Assembly (NCBI GenBank): GCA_050699035.1
Contig: JBOHDE010000214.1
Coordinates: forward strand, 1-6,730
DNA: 6,730 bases
Direction of reading: 5' to 3'
Source: WHTB01 sp050699035
Lineage (GTDB): Bacteria; Actinomycetota; Actinomycetes; Propionibacteriales; Nocardioidaceae
Positions 1-5,664 of this stretch are shown here, piece by piece. The position numbers and the translations under genes were made by a program. The notes beneath the pieces were generated by a model, which made no database searches, was not told the origin of the DNA, and was given only the letters and a program-made list of their open reading frames with translations. The first letter of the stretch is position 1, and every line of letters starts with the position of its first letter.

Positions 1-2
1 CA

Positions 3-749
3 CCGGAGGCACAGCCGCGCGAGCAGAACGTCTCGATGCGACTGCGCGGCGGCCGCACCGGCAAGCGGTCGGTGATCTGCGAGCGGCTCGAGCTGACCGG
101 CCTGATGCAGCCGTTCGACCTCGAGGTCTGGTACGGCGAGCGCGTCGCCGTGCTCGGGTCCAACGGGTCCGGCAAGTCGCACTTTCTGCGGCTGCTCGCA
201 GCGGGCGGGTCGGACCCGGACGTCGAGCACCGGCCGGTCGGTGACACGCCGATTCCTCCGGTCGGCCACACGGGCCGGGCGCGGCTGGGCGCGCGGGTAC
301 GGCCGGGCTGGTTCGTGCAGACCCACGAACACCCGGAGCTGAGCGGCCGCACGCTGCTGGAGATCTTGCACCGTGGCGACGAGCACCGGGCCGGCCGGCC
401 GCGGGAGGAGGCGTCGCGGGCGCTCGACCGGTACGAGCTGGCCGGCGCCGCCGAGCAGCGGTTCGACTCGCTGTCGGGCGGGCAGCAGGCGCGGTTCCAG
501 ATCCTGCTGCTCGAGCTGTCCGGCGCCACGGCGCTGCTGCTCGACGAGCCGACCGACAACCTCGACGTGCAGTCGGCGGAGGCGCTGGAGGACGGGCTGG
601 AGCGCTTCGAGGGCACGGTCGTCGCGGTCACGCACGACCGTTGGTTCGCGCGCGGCTTCGACCGGTTCCTGGTGTTCGGGGCCGACGGGTCGGTCTACGA
701 GTCCGACGAGCCGGTCTGGGACGAGGGTCGGGTCGCCCGCCGACGTTGA
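3..749 (+). CDS. ABC-F family ATP-binding protein, C-terminal cassette (5' partial)
   Basis: The reading frame is open from base 3, so this is the end of a longer gene; the ATG at 36 is probably internal. Counting from that Met, it shows one complete ATPase cassette: Walker A GSNGSGKS (residues 41-48), a Q-loop Gln near 95, signature LSGGQQ (146-151), Walker B ALLLDEP (166-172) followed by the D-loop TDNLD, and the switch His in VTHD (residue 200). No membrane segments are present, and the DEPTDNLD plus THDRWF style is typical of ABC-F proteins. These are soluble tandem-cassette ATPases that act on ribosomes (translation factors, some giving antibiotic resistance). ABC-F proteins normally have two cassettes, so the first one and the linker should lie upstream of the window. 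Which subfamily it belongs to, and whether it confers resistance, cannot be told from this half. The stop TGA (747-749) touches the tandem repeat array. Confidence 0.88.
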   Translation, partial: PEAQPREQNVSMRLRGGRTGKRSVICERLELTGLMQPFDLEVWYGERVAVLGSNGSGKSHFLRLLAAGGSDPDVEHRPVGDTPIPPVGHTGRARLGARVRPGWFVQTHEHPELSGRTLLEILHRGDEHRAGRPREEASRALDRYELAGAAEQRFDSLSGGQQARFQILLLELSGATALLLDEPTDNLDVQSAEALEDGLERFEGTVVAVTHDRWFARGFDRFLVFGADGSVYESDEPVWDEGRVARRR

Positions 750-752
750 CCA

Positions 753-856
753 CCCGGATCGTCGACCCGGATCGTTGACCCGGATCGTTGACCCGGATCG
801 TTGACCCGGATCGTTGACCCGGATCGTTGACCCGGATCGTTGACCCGGATCGTTGA
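753..856 (+). repeat. 13-bp tandem repeat array, eight copies
   Basis: Eight contiguous copies of CCCGGATCGTTGA fill 753-856. Units 2-8 are identical and unit 1 has one change (GTCGA for GTTGA). A partial GTTGAC at 745-750 overlaps the end of the ABC-F gene and is offset from the array by two bases. Each unit carries a TTGACC half-site like a -35 box and a TGA; since 13 is not a multiple of 3, TGA falls in all three forward frames. The last unit continues as TTGACA. Near-perfect identity suggests recent expansion or homogenisation by slippage. Its role is unknown. Confidence 0.97.
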
Positions 857-881
857 CACTGGGTAGCCGCGCTGCTCGGAT
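853..881 (+). promoter_or_regulatory. Candidate promoter of the M14 peptidase operon
   Basis: TTGACA (853-858) matches the -35 consensus perfectly and is formed by the last 13-bp repeat running into unique sequence. A 17-bp spacer leads to TCGGAT (876-881), a weak -10 hexamer. This would start transcription near 888, giving a leader of about 40 bases before the ATG at 930. The -35 and spacer are good and the -10 is poor, so this is an inference. Confidence 0.4.
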
Positions 882-929
882 GGGTGCACGCTTCACTCGC
901 TCCGAACGCACCGACGGAAGAGGTAGCCC

Positions 930-3428
930 ATGCGCGCGCTGATCCTGGCCGCGGCCACTGCGGTGACCGTGCCCCTGCTAAGCCCTGCACTCACCTCCGT
1001 ACCGGCTCGAGCCGCCGACTGCGACCCGTTCACGACAGCACCGGAGTACGCCGGCCGGGTGCCCGCGGGCGAGGACGTACTCGGGTTCCCGCTGGGCAGC
1101 CAGGAGGTCACCTCGGCGGAGTCCGACGCCTACCTGGACGCCGTCGACGCGGCGAGCGGTCGCGTCAGCACGGGCGTACTCGCCACCTCGCATCAGGGCC
1201 GCCCGCTGACGTACGCGATCGTCGGGTCACGGCGAGACGTCGCGCGGGCCCAGCACGCGGCGACGGTGCTGCGGGACCCGGAGACGTCGGCGAAGAAGGC
1301 GGCGAAGGTCGCGGCGGACTCACCGGCGATCGCCTGGGTGGCGGGCAACGTGCACGGCAACGAGGAGAGCGGTACGGACGCGGCGCTGCGCCTGCTGCAC
1401 GACCTCGCCGACCGCACCGACTGCGCCGCCGGCCAGATCAGGGACAACACCGTGGTGGTGATCCTGCCGACCCAGAACCCGGACGGGCGCGAGGCCAACA
1501 CTCGGCGCAACGTGTACGGCTTCGACCTCAACCGGGACTGGTTCGCGCGCACCCAGCCGGAGACCGACGGCAAGCTGGAGCTGTTGCGCGAGCTGCCGCC
1601 GGTGCTGTTCGTCGACGACCACGAGATGGGCGCCGACGGCTTCTTCTTCCCGCCGAACGCCGACCCGGTCTACCACGACATCCCCGACCGTTCGGTCGAC
1701 TGGATCAACGACCTCTACGGCACGGCGATGGCCGCCGAGTTCGAGCGCCGCGAGTTCCCGTTCTTCAACTACGACATCTACGACCTGCTCTACATGGGGT
1801 ACGGCGACACCGTGCCCACGACCGGCTTCCTCGGCGCCGGCATGACGTTCGAGAAGAACAACGGCGACCCGATCGCCGACCGGGCCGAAGAGCAGCTCAC
1901 CGCGGTCTGGGCGTCGCTGTCCGCGCTGGCCCTGGACAAGGACGACGTGCTGACCGGCTGGGCGGCGTCGCACCGCGAGGCGCTCGCGCAGGGCCGGTCC
2001 GGCGAGCTCGAGCCCAACCAGGTGTGGGCGCCGGGCAACGAGGTGGAGCGGGAGGTGCCGGACATCTCGGTACGGCACTACTTCATCGAGAACGACGACC
2101 CGGCCAAGCGGGCCGAGGTCCAGGCCCTGGTCCGGCGGCTGCAGCGGATGGACGTCGAGGTACGCCGGCTGACCACGCCGCTGCAGGTGCCGGACTACAC
2201 GCCGTACGGCCGCGCGGCCGGCACCCGCACCCTGCCGACCGGCACCTACTGGATGCCGATGGCGCAGGCCCAGAAGCACTGGGTGCAGGCGATGCTGCAC
2301 GAGGACAGCTACGTGCCGTTCCCGTACTTCTACGACGTCACGGCGTGGAGCGGGCCGCTGCTGTTCAACGTGGACGGCGGCCGGTCCGGCGCCGAGCTCC
2401 GGCCCCGGTCGGCGCCGGTCGAGACGCTGGCCGATCCGGCCGGACCGAGCCGGCCGGGCGACGCCGGGTCCGTCGGCCTGTGGCAGACCGACGACAGCAC
2501 CAGCGCGGTCGAATCGAGCGGCTGGCTGCGCTGGCTGTTCGACCAGAAGTGGGACATCCCGTACAGCGACCTGACGACCCCGGACATCACCGCCGCCGGG
2601 CTCGCACCGATCGACGTGCTCGTGGTGCCGAACGGCGACGCGGAGACTGCCGAGGCCGACCTCGGCGACGCCGGCCGGCAGGCGCTGCAGGACTGGGTGG
2701 CGGCCGGCGGACGGCTGGTCGGGCTGCGTGGCGGCACCGAACTGGCCGCCCGGCTGGGGCTGACCACGGCGACCTTGACCGCCCCGACGTCCGACGTCCC
2801 GGGATCGCTGATCCGGGCCAGGGTCGCCGACGGCCCGTTGGGGGAGGGCGTCGGCGACTTCGTCTGGAGCTTCTACGAGTACGACACCCTGCTGCGGGTG
2901 GACGACCCGGCCGCGGCGGCGGTCAGCTACCCGGCCGCGGACAGCGCCGACTTCTTCGTGTCGGGGTTCGAGCGCGGGGCCGCCGAGCTCGGGGGTACGG
3001 CGGCCGTGGTCGACGAGGGGTACGGCGACGGGCGGGTCGTACTGTTCGCCGGTGACCCGAACTTCCGAGCCTTCACCGACGGCACCCAGAAGATCCTCTG
3101 GAACGCCCTCTACGGGGCCAGCCCGAGCCGGGCCTCCGCGCTGGCCGCGGACGAGCGTCGCTCCGCTCGCGTCCAGGCCGATGCAGCCGCCGACCAGGTC
3201 ACCCGCCTAGGCGAGCGGCTCGTCCTCACCGTCCGGTCGACGGGCGTCGAGGAGGCGGCCGACGCGCTCGCGGCGTACGACCTCCGACCGACCCGGCAGT
3301 CGCTCGGTGATGGCGTGGTCCGTTTCGTCGCCGTCGTACAACCGGCCGACGAGAGCCCGGTCGTGCGCGACCTCGCCCGTGACCTGCATCGGCTCGGCGA
3401 CGACGTACTCGCGGTCCGCTTCCCGTGA
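930..3428 (+). CDS. Secreted M14-family zinc carboxypeptidase with C-terminal GATase1-like domain
   Basis: This 832-aa protein starts at ATG 930, preceded by GGAAGAGG (915-922) at 7-base spacing. Residues 1-28 form a Sec signal peptide (hydrophobic core, PARA then AD), so it should be exported. The M14 peptidase domain spans roughly 60-345. Zinc ligands are H142 and E145 (VHGNEESG) with H231 (DDHEMG); N201-R202 (DLNRDW) match the substrate-carboxylate-binding Asn-Arg of carboxypeptidases; E308 (GMTFEKN) is the probable catalytic base. The only two cysteines, C31 and C165, could form a disulfide outside the cell. Around 555-725 lies a GATase1/ThuA-like fold (strand DVLVVP at 562-567, then GGRLVGLRGG at 593-602) in which the nucleophile Cys of active amidotransferases is replaced by Arg600, so this part is probably structural or ligand-binding. 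A tail of about 100 residues follows. The natural substrate is unknown. It is the first gene of an operon with two DUF202 genes. Confidence 0.9.
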   Translation: MRALILAAATAVTVPLLSPALTSVPARAADCDPFTTAPEYAGRVPAGEDVLGFPLGSQEVTSAESDAYLDAVDAASGRVSTGVLATSHQGRPLTYAIVGSRRDVARAQHAATVLRDPETSAKKAAKVAADSPAIAWVAGNVHGNEESGTDAALRLLHDLADRTDCAAGQIRDNTVVVILPTQNPDGREANTRRNVYGFDLNRDWFARTQPETDGKLELLRELPPVLFVDDHEMGADGFFFPPNADPVYHDIPDRSVDWINDLYGTAMAAEFERREFPFFNYDIYDLLYMGYGDTVPTTGFLGAGMTFEKNNGDPIADRAEEQLTAVWASLSALALDKDDVLTGWAASHREALAQGRSGELEPNQVWAPGNEVEREVPDISVRHYFIENDDPAKRAEVQALVRRLQRMDVEVRRLTTPLQVPDYTPYGRAAGTRTLPTGTYWMPMAQAQKHWVQAMLHEDSYVPFPYFYDVTAWSGPLLFNVDGGRSGAELRPRSAPVETLADPAGPSRPGDAGSVGLWQTDDSTSAVESSGWLRWLFDQKWDIPYSDLTTPDITAAGLAPIDVLVVPNGDAETAEADLGDAGRQALQDWVAAGGRLVGLRGGTELAARLGLTTATLTAPTSDVPGSLIRARVADGPLGEGVGDFVWSFYEYDTLLRVDDPAAAAVSYPAADSADFFVSGFERGAAELGGTAAVVDEGYGDGRVVLFAGDPNFRAFTDGTQKILWNALYGASPSRASALAADERRSARVQADAAADQVTRLGERLVLTVRSTGVEEAADALAAYDLRPTRQSLGDGVVRFVAVVQPADESPVVRDLARDLHRLGDDVLAVRFP

Positions 3429-3775
3429 CCGACTCCACCGGTGGGGAGTACGAGCCCGACCCGCGGATGACGCTGGCGAACGAGCGCACGCTGCTGGCAT
3501 GGTTCCGCACCGCGCTGGCGTTCGTCGTCACCGGGATCGCGGCCGCCGCGCTCGGCGAGCTGGTCGAGCCGCACTGGTTGCTGGTGCTCGTCACCTGCAT
3601 CGCGTGCGTGATCGGTGCGGTGACGGCGATCCTCGCGTACGTGCGCTGGCAGGCCGTGCAACAGGCGCTGCGCGAGCAGCGGCCGGTGCCTGAGCCGCGG
3701 GCGGCGTTGCTGCTGGTGCTGGCCGTGGTGGGTCTGGCGGTGGTCGGGGTCGCGCTGCTGGTGATCAACCGGTGA
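3425..3775 (+). CDS. DUF202 family membrane protein (YidH-like)
   Basis: This is a 116-aa integral membrane protein. The N-terminal motif DPRMTLANERTLLAWFRTAL (residues 12-31) is the hallmark of DUF202/YidH proteins. Three hydrophobic segments are visible at about 24-44, 51-73 and 93-113, with a charged loop (RWQAVQQALREQR) between the second and third. The GTG start at 3425 overlaps the M14 stop codon by four bases (GTGA), which implies translational coupling and explains the lack of a clear Shine-Dalgarno site. The ATG at 3469 would cut into the conserved motif region, so the GTG is preferred. The biochemical function of DUF202 proteins is not established. Confidence 0.88.
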   Translation: MTDSTGGEYEPDPRMTLANERTLLAWFRTALAFVVTGIAAAALGELVEPHWLLVLVTCIACVIGAVTAILAYVRWQAVQQALREQRPVPEPRAALLLVLAVVGLAVVGVALLVINR

Positions 3776-4080
3776 TCGACGACGGCGGGTTCCAGGTCGA
3801 GCGCACGATGTTGTCGTGGCAGCGCACGCTGCTCGCCATCGCGGCCGCCGCGCTGGCGCTCGTCCGGCTCGCCGTGCACGTCGACTCGCTGCCGGCGGTC
3901 CTCGCGGCACTCGGCTGTCTCGCAGTCGCCGGGGTCGCGACCGTGCAGGTGTTCCGGCTCGGTGGCGTCGCCCCCGCCGAGAGCCTCGCTCGGGTGGCGC
4001 GGACCCGGAACGGCCCGGCGCTCGGGCTGATGCTGGCGATCGTGCTGCTGGCCGCCTCCGGTGTCGCGATGGTGTGGTGA
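3772..4080 (+). CDS. DUF202 family membrane protein (YidG-like)
   Basis: This is a 102-aa membrane protein, second of a DUF202 pair. It begins at GTG 3772, overlapping the previous stop by four bases (GTGA). The short N-terminus GFQVERTMLSWQRTLLA (residues 6-22) is the DUF202 signature in its YidG-like form (xxxERTxLxWxRT). Hydrophobic segments lie at about 18-36, 40-60 and 82-101. YidG- and YidH-type genes are also adjacent in Escherichia coli, so the pair probably forms a complex; that is an inference and no function is proven. It is the last gene of the operon and is followed by a large hairpin. Confidence 0.87.
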   Translation: MIDDGGFQVERTMLSWQRTLLAIAAAALALVRLAVHVDSLPAVLAALGCLAVAGVATVQVFRLGGVAPAESLARVARTRNGPALGLMLAIVLLAASGVAMVW

Positions 4081-4083
4081 CGC

Positions 4084-4326
4084 CTAGGTGAATGTCCGGT
4101 CCGGCCACGTGGTGACCGTGGTATCCGACGAAATTGCTGTCGTCGGTCGCGGTTGACAGCAAACTCGTCGGTTACGGCCGTGGCGCACCCTCCGGTTCAC
4201 CTCGACCCCGCCGGCGAACTGCCCGGGGCCGATGACACGCGACTTGGGGGTGACCGGGTGCTGGCGGGCACGGACCAACATGTCCCCGGACACGGGGTGT
4301 GGCGCCAGCCCCTCGCACACTCGCAC
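4084..4326 (-). CDS. Doubtful small ORF, 80 aa, downstream of FGE
   Basis: I do not recognise this ORF. It starts at a GTG (4324-4326) 29 bases after the FGE stop on the same strand, with AGGG four bases before the start, and ends at TAG (4084-4086) inside the outer arm of the inverted repeat. Its first 50 codons look coding for a GC-rich genome: 46 of 50 end in G or C, while the second position is only about half GC. The last 30 codons lose this pattern (18 of 30), and the change falls near 4177, within the inverted repeat. It may be a small real gene, or the start of an older gene whose 3' end was replaced by the repeat element. It has no signal peptide, membrane segment or known motif. Confidence 0.25.
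   Translation of the reverse strand: MRVCEGLAPHPVSGDMLVRARQHPVTPKSRVIGPGQFAGGVEVNRRVRHGRNRRVCCQPRPTTAISSDTTVTTWPDRTFT
4086..4202. repeat. 117-bp imperfect inverted repeat between convergent genes
   Basis: Nested complementary arms converge on a 13-base loop. They are AGGTGAA (4086-4092) with TTCACCT (4196-4202); GCCACG (4104-4109) with CGTGGC (4179-4184); CCGT (4116-4119) with ACGG (4174-4177); CCGACGA (4125-4131) with TCGTCGG (4165-4171); and TTGCTGTC (4134-4141) with GACAGCAA (4155-4162). That is about 32 paired bases in order, and the core (4125-4171) has 15 pairs broken only by a 2x2 internal loop. It could be a bidirectional terminator, a MITE-like or other palindromic dispersed element, or a structured RNA. 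No transposase is nearby and no clear target-site duplication was found. Confidence 0.8.
4125..4171 (+). terminator. Probable terminator hairpin after the M14-DUF202 operon
   Basis: This is the core of the larger inverted repeat: a 7-bp stem, a 2x2 internal loop, an 8-bp stem and a 13-base loop, starting 45 bases after the last DUF202 stop codon. No T-run follows on either strand, but many actinobacterial terminators lack one. Its symmetry and position between convergent genes would let it act in both directions. Confidence 0.45.
4256..4312. repeat. Second hairpin in the convergent intergenic region
   Basis: The outer arms GGG-T-GCTGGCG (4256-4266) and CGCCAGC-CCC (4303-4312) pair over 10 bases with one bulged T at 4259. 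An inner perfect hairpin CCCCG-GACA-CGGGG lies at 4284-4297. It begins 43 bases beyond the FGE stop codon on the FGE transcript, so it may be a terminator for FGE. No T-run is present. It also falls within the doubtful 80-aa ORF. Confidence 0.5.
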
Positions 4327-4355
4327 TGAGCCCTGAACCCCTTGGACTCATTCAT

Positions 4356-5318
4356 CTAGCCGGCGCCGGTGGTTGCGTCGTTGGCGGCGTCGTTGGCGCA
4401 GCGGAACCCGAGGTTGCCGGCCGACGACTCCGGCGTGTTGCTGGAGCGGGCCGCGACCCGGTAGCGGTGACAGTACGAGTCGTGGCAGAGGTAGGACCCG
4501 CCGCGCATGACCCGGCTGCTGCCGCTGGGCGGGCCTGGCGGGTCGGCCGCCGGCGAGGCCGCGTAGTAGCGCGCCGAGAACCAGTCCGCGCACCACTCCC
4601 AGACGTTGCCAGCCAGCTGGTGCAGGCCGTACCCGTTCGGTGCATAGCGCTTGACCGGTGCCGTGGTGAGGTAGCCGTCGTCCTCGGTGTTGTGCGTCGG
4701 GAACGTGCCCTGCCAGATGTTGCACCTCCAGCGGCCGCCCGGTGTCAGGTCGTCGCCCCAGGGGAACCGCCGGCCGGCCAGACCGCCCCGGGCGGCGAAC
4801 TCCCACTCGGCCTCGCTGGCCAGCCGCTTGCCGGCCCACGCCGCGTACGCCTGCGCATCGTGCCACGATACGTGGACGACGGGGTGATGCTGGCGGTCGC
4901 CGACGGTCGAGCCGCCGCCCTCCGGATGACGCCAGTCCGCGCCCCGCACCTCGACCCACCAGGGTGCCCCCTCGGCCCGGCCGAGCAGGTCGGCTCGCGG
5001 CGCGGACACGACCAGGTGGAAGACGGCCGACGAGCCGAACCGCTCGGCGTCGGTGACATGACCGGTGGCCTTGACGAACGTCGCGAACTGGGCGTTCGTC
5101 ACGGCGGTCGCGTCGAGGTGGAACGGGCTCAGGAGTACGTCGTGCACCGGCGTCTCGCCGTCGGCGTCGTAGCCCTCGCCGAAGCCGTCGCCCATCGTGA
5201 ACTTCCCACCTGGCAAGCGAATCTGACCCCGGGTGGAACGTCGGCCAGGCGTCGCCGACCGGCCAGCACGAGCCGGCGCGGCGGGCGCCGAAGGTGCGCA
5301 GCACGGGGGATGGTCCAT
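4356..5318 (-). CDS. Formylglycine-generating enzyme (sulfatase-modifying factor family)
   Basis: This 320-aa enzyme matches actinobacterial aerobic FGEs across its length. FGE uses copper and O2 to oxidise a cysteine in the CxPxR motif of sulfatases to the catalytic formylglycine. Seen here: the start of the FGE-sulfatase domain RGQIRLPGGKFTMGDGFGEG (30-49), ETPVH (55-59), TNAQFATFVKATGHV (74-88), HPVVHVSWHDAQAYAAWAGK (145-164), EAEWEFAARGG (169-179), GNVWEWCADW (237-246), RGGSYLCHDSYCHRYR (272-287) and GNLGFRCAND (301-310). C278 and C283 correspond to the copper-binding catalytic pair (Cys272/Cys277 in the Streptomyces coelicolor enzyme). No signal peptide is seen, so it should be cytoplasmic. 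The chosen ATG (5316-5318) gives the usual length of about 300 residues; the N-terminus has a Cys-Cys pair (C6, C7) and a low-complexity Ala/Pro stretch. The frame stays open upstream to 5615, but that part overlaps an RTX remnant in other frames. No sulfatase is in the window. Confidence 0.93.
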   Translation of the reverse strand: MDHPPCCAPSAPAAPARAGRSATPGRRSTRGQIRLPGGKFTMGDGFGEGYDADGETPVHDVLLSPFHLDATAVTNAQFATFVKATGHVTDAERFGSSAVFHLVVSAPRADLLGRAEGAPWWVEVRGADWRHPEGGGSTVGDRQHHPVVHVSWHDAQAYAAWAGKRLASEAEWEFAARGGLAGRRFPWGDDLTPGGRWRCNIWQGTFPTHNTEDDGYLTTAPVKRYAPNGYGLHQLAGNVWEWCADWFSARYYAASPAADPPGPPSGSSRVMRGGSYLCHDSYCHRYRVAARSSNTPESSAGNLGFRCANDAANDATTGAG

Positions 5319-5331
5319 CCCCGGCAGCGTA
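5319..5331 (-). promoter_or_regulatory. Possible leaderless -10 element for FGE
   Basis: On the minus strand TACGCT (5331-5326) lies exactly 7 bases before the ATG at 5318. That fits the TANNNT placement seen in actinobacterial leaderless promoters, where transcription begins at the start codon. The alternative is a Shine-Dalgarno GAAGG (5336-5332) with a rather long 13-base spacing. No convincing -35 box lies upstream, so the call is weak. Confidence 0.25.
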
Positions 5332-5347
5332 CCTTCGGCGCGCCCGA

Positions 5348-5640
5348 TCACCCGATGACGATGACCTCGTCGCAGCCGGTCAAGTGGTCCTCCGGGTCGC
5401 GACCGCCGTAGTACTTCACGACGACGTGGTCGGCGATGCTGGGGCCGCAGTTGACCGTGTCGGTGTCGTCCGGGTGACTCTCCCGAACCGGCCGGCCCCT
5501 TGGTCCCGAAGCACGTCGTCGCCGCGGACGAAGTCGCTGCCGGCGCCGCCTTCGACCACGTCGCGTCCGAGCCGCCGCGGGCCGGCTCGTGCCGACCTTC
5601 GAGGCGGAGACGCACAAGGTGGTCGCCGCGTTGCCCGGGT
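5348..5640 (-). pseudogene. Frameshifted remnant of an RTX-like calcium-binding protein
   Basis: Three successive minus-strand frames together give one RTX-like sequence. From about 5640 one frame reads GQRGDHLV... ending in ARGG (to 5571); the next frame reads GRDVVEGGAGSDFVRGDD then VLRDQGAGRFG (5568-5482); the third reads ESHPDDTDTVNCG, then KYYGGRDPEDHLTGCDEV, to the TGA at 5348. Each junction (near 5570 and in the CCC run at 5482-5484) is repaired by adding one base. The pieces align in order with the intact neighbour: GDHL with GDHL, DDVLRDQGAGRFG-ESHPDDTD with DDELQDQHSGEFGEYHPADTD, and YYGGRDPEDHLTGCDEV with FYGGRDRDDTIKGCERV. The two C-terminal cysteines are kept. It has no start or signal peptide and lacks a block of about 35 residues, so it looks like a decayed 3' partial duplicate. 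If the indels are assembly errors it could instead be part of a real gene. Confidence 0.72.
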
Positions 5641-5664
5641 CCTACGCGGCGTGGCGGTGCCGCG

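Noticed and set aside
753..856. CRISPR array
   Set aside because: The 13-bp units are directly contiguous with no spacers, and no cas gene is near.
628..990. Minus-strand ORFs across the tandem array with repeating Arg-Ser-Gly-Ser-Thr-Ile residues
   Set aside because: The periodic peptide arises because 13-bp units cycle through three frames and their minus strand has no stop codon. It overlaps real genes on both sides and has no plausible gene context.
884..3055. 723-codon plus-strand ORF overlapping the M14 gene
   Set aside because: It is Arg/Gly-rich with no recognisable domain, and the overlapping frame encodes a complete M14 peptidase with its active-site residues.
4299..5411. 370-codon plus-strand ORF opposite FGE
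   Set aside because: It is antisense to a clearly conserved enzyme; long antisense ORFs are expected in very GC-rich DNA.
4356..5615. A 419-codon minus-strand ORF that extends FGE upstream by 99 residues
   Set aside because: The extra N-terminus is Arg/Pro-rich and unlike any FGE, and most of the same DNA reads as RTX-like sequence in other frames. The ATG at 5318 gives the normal FGE length.
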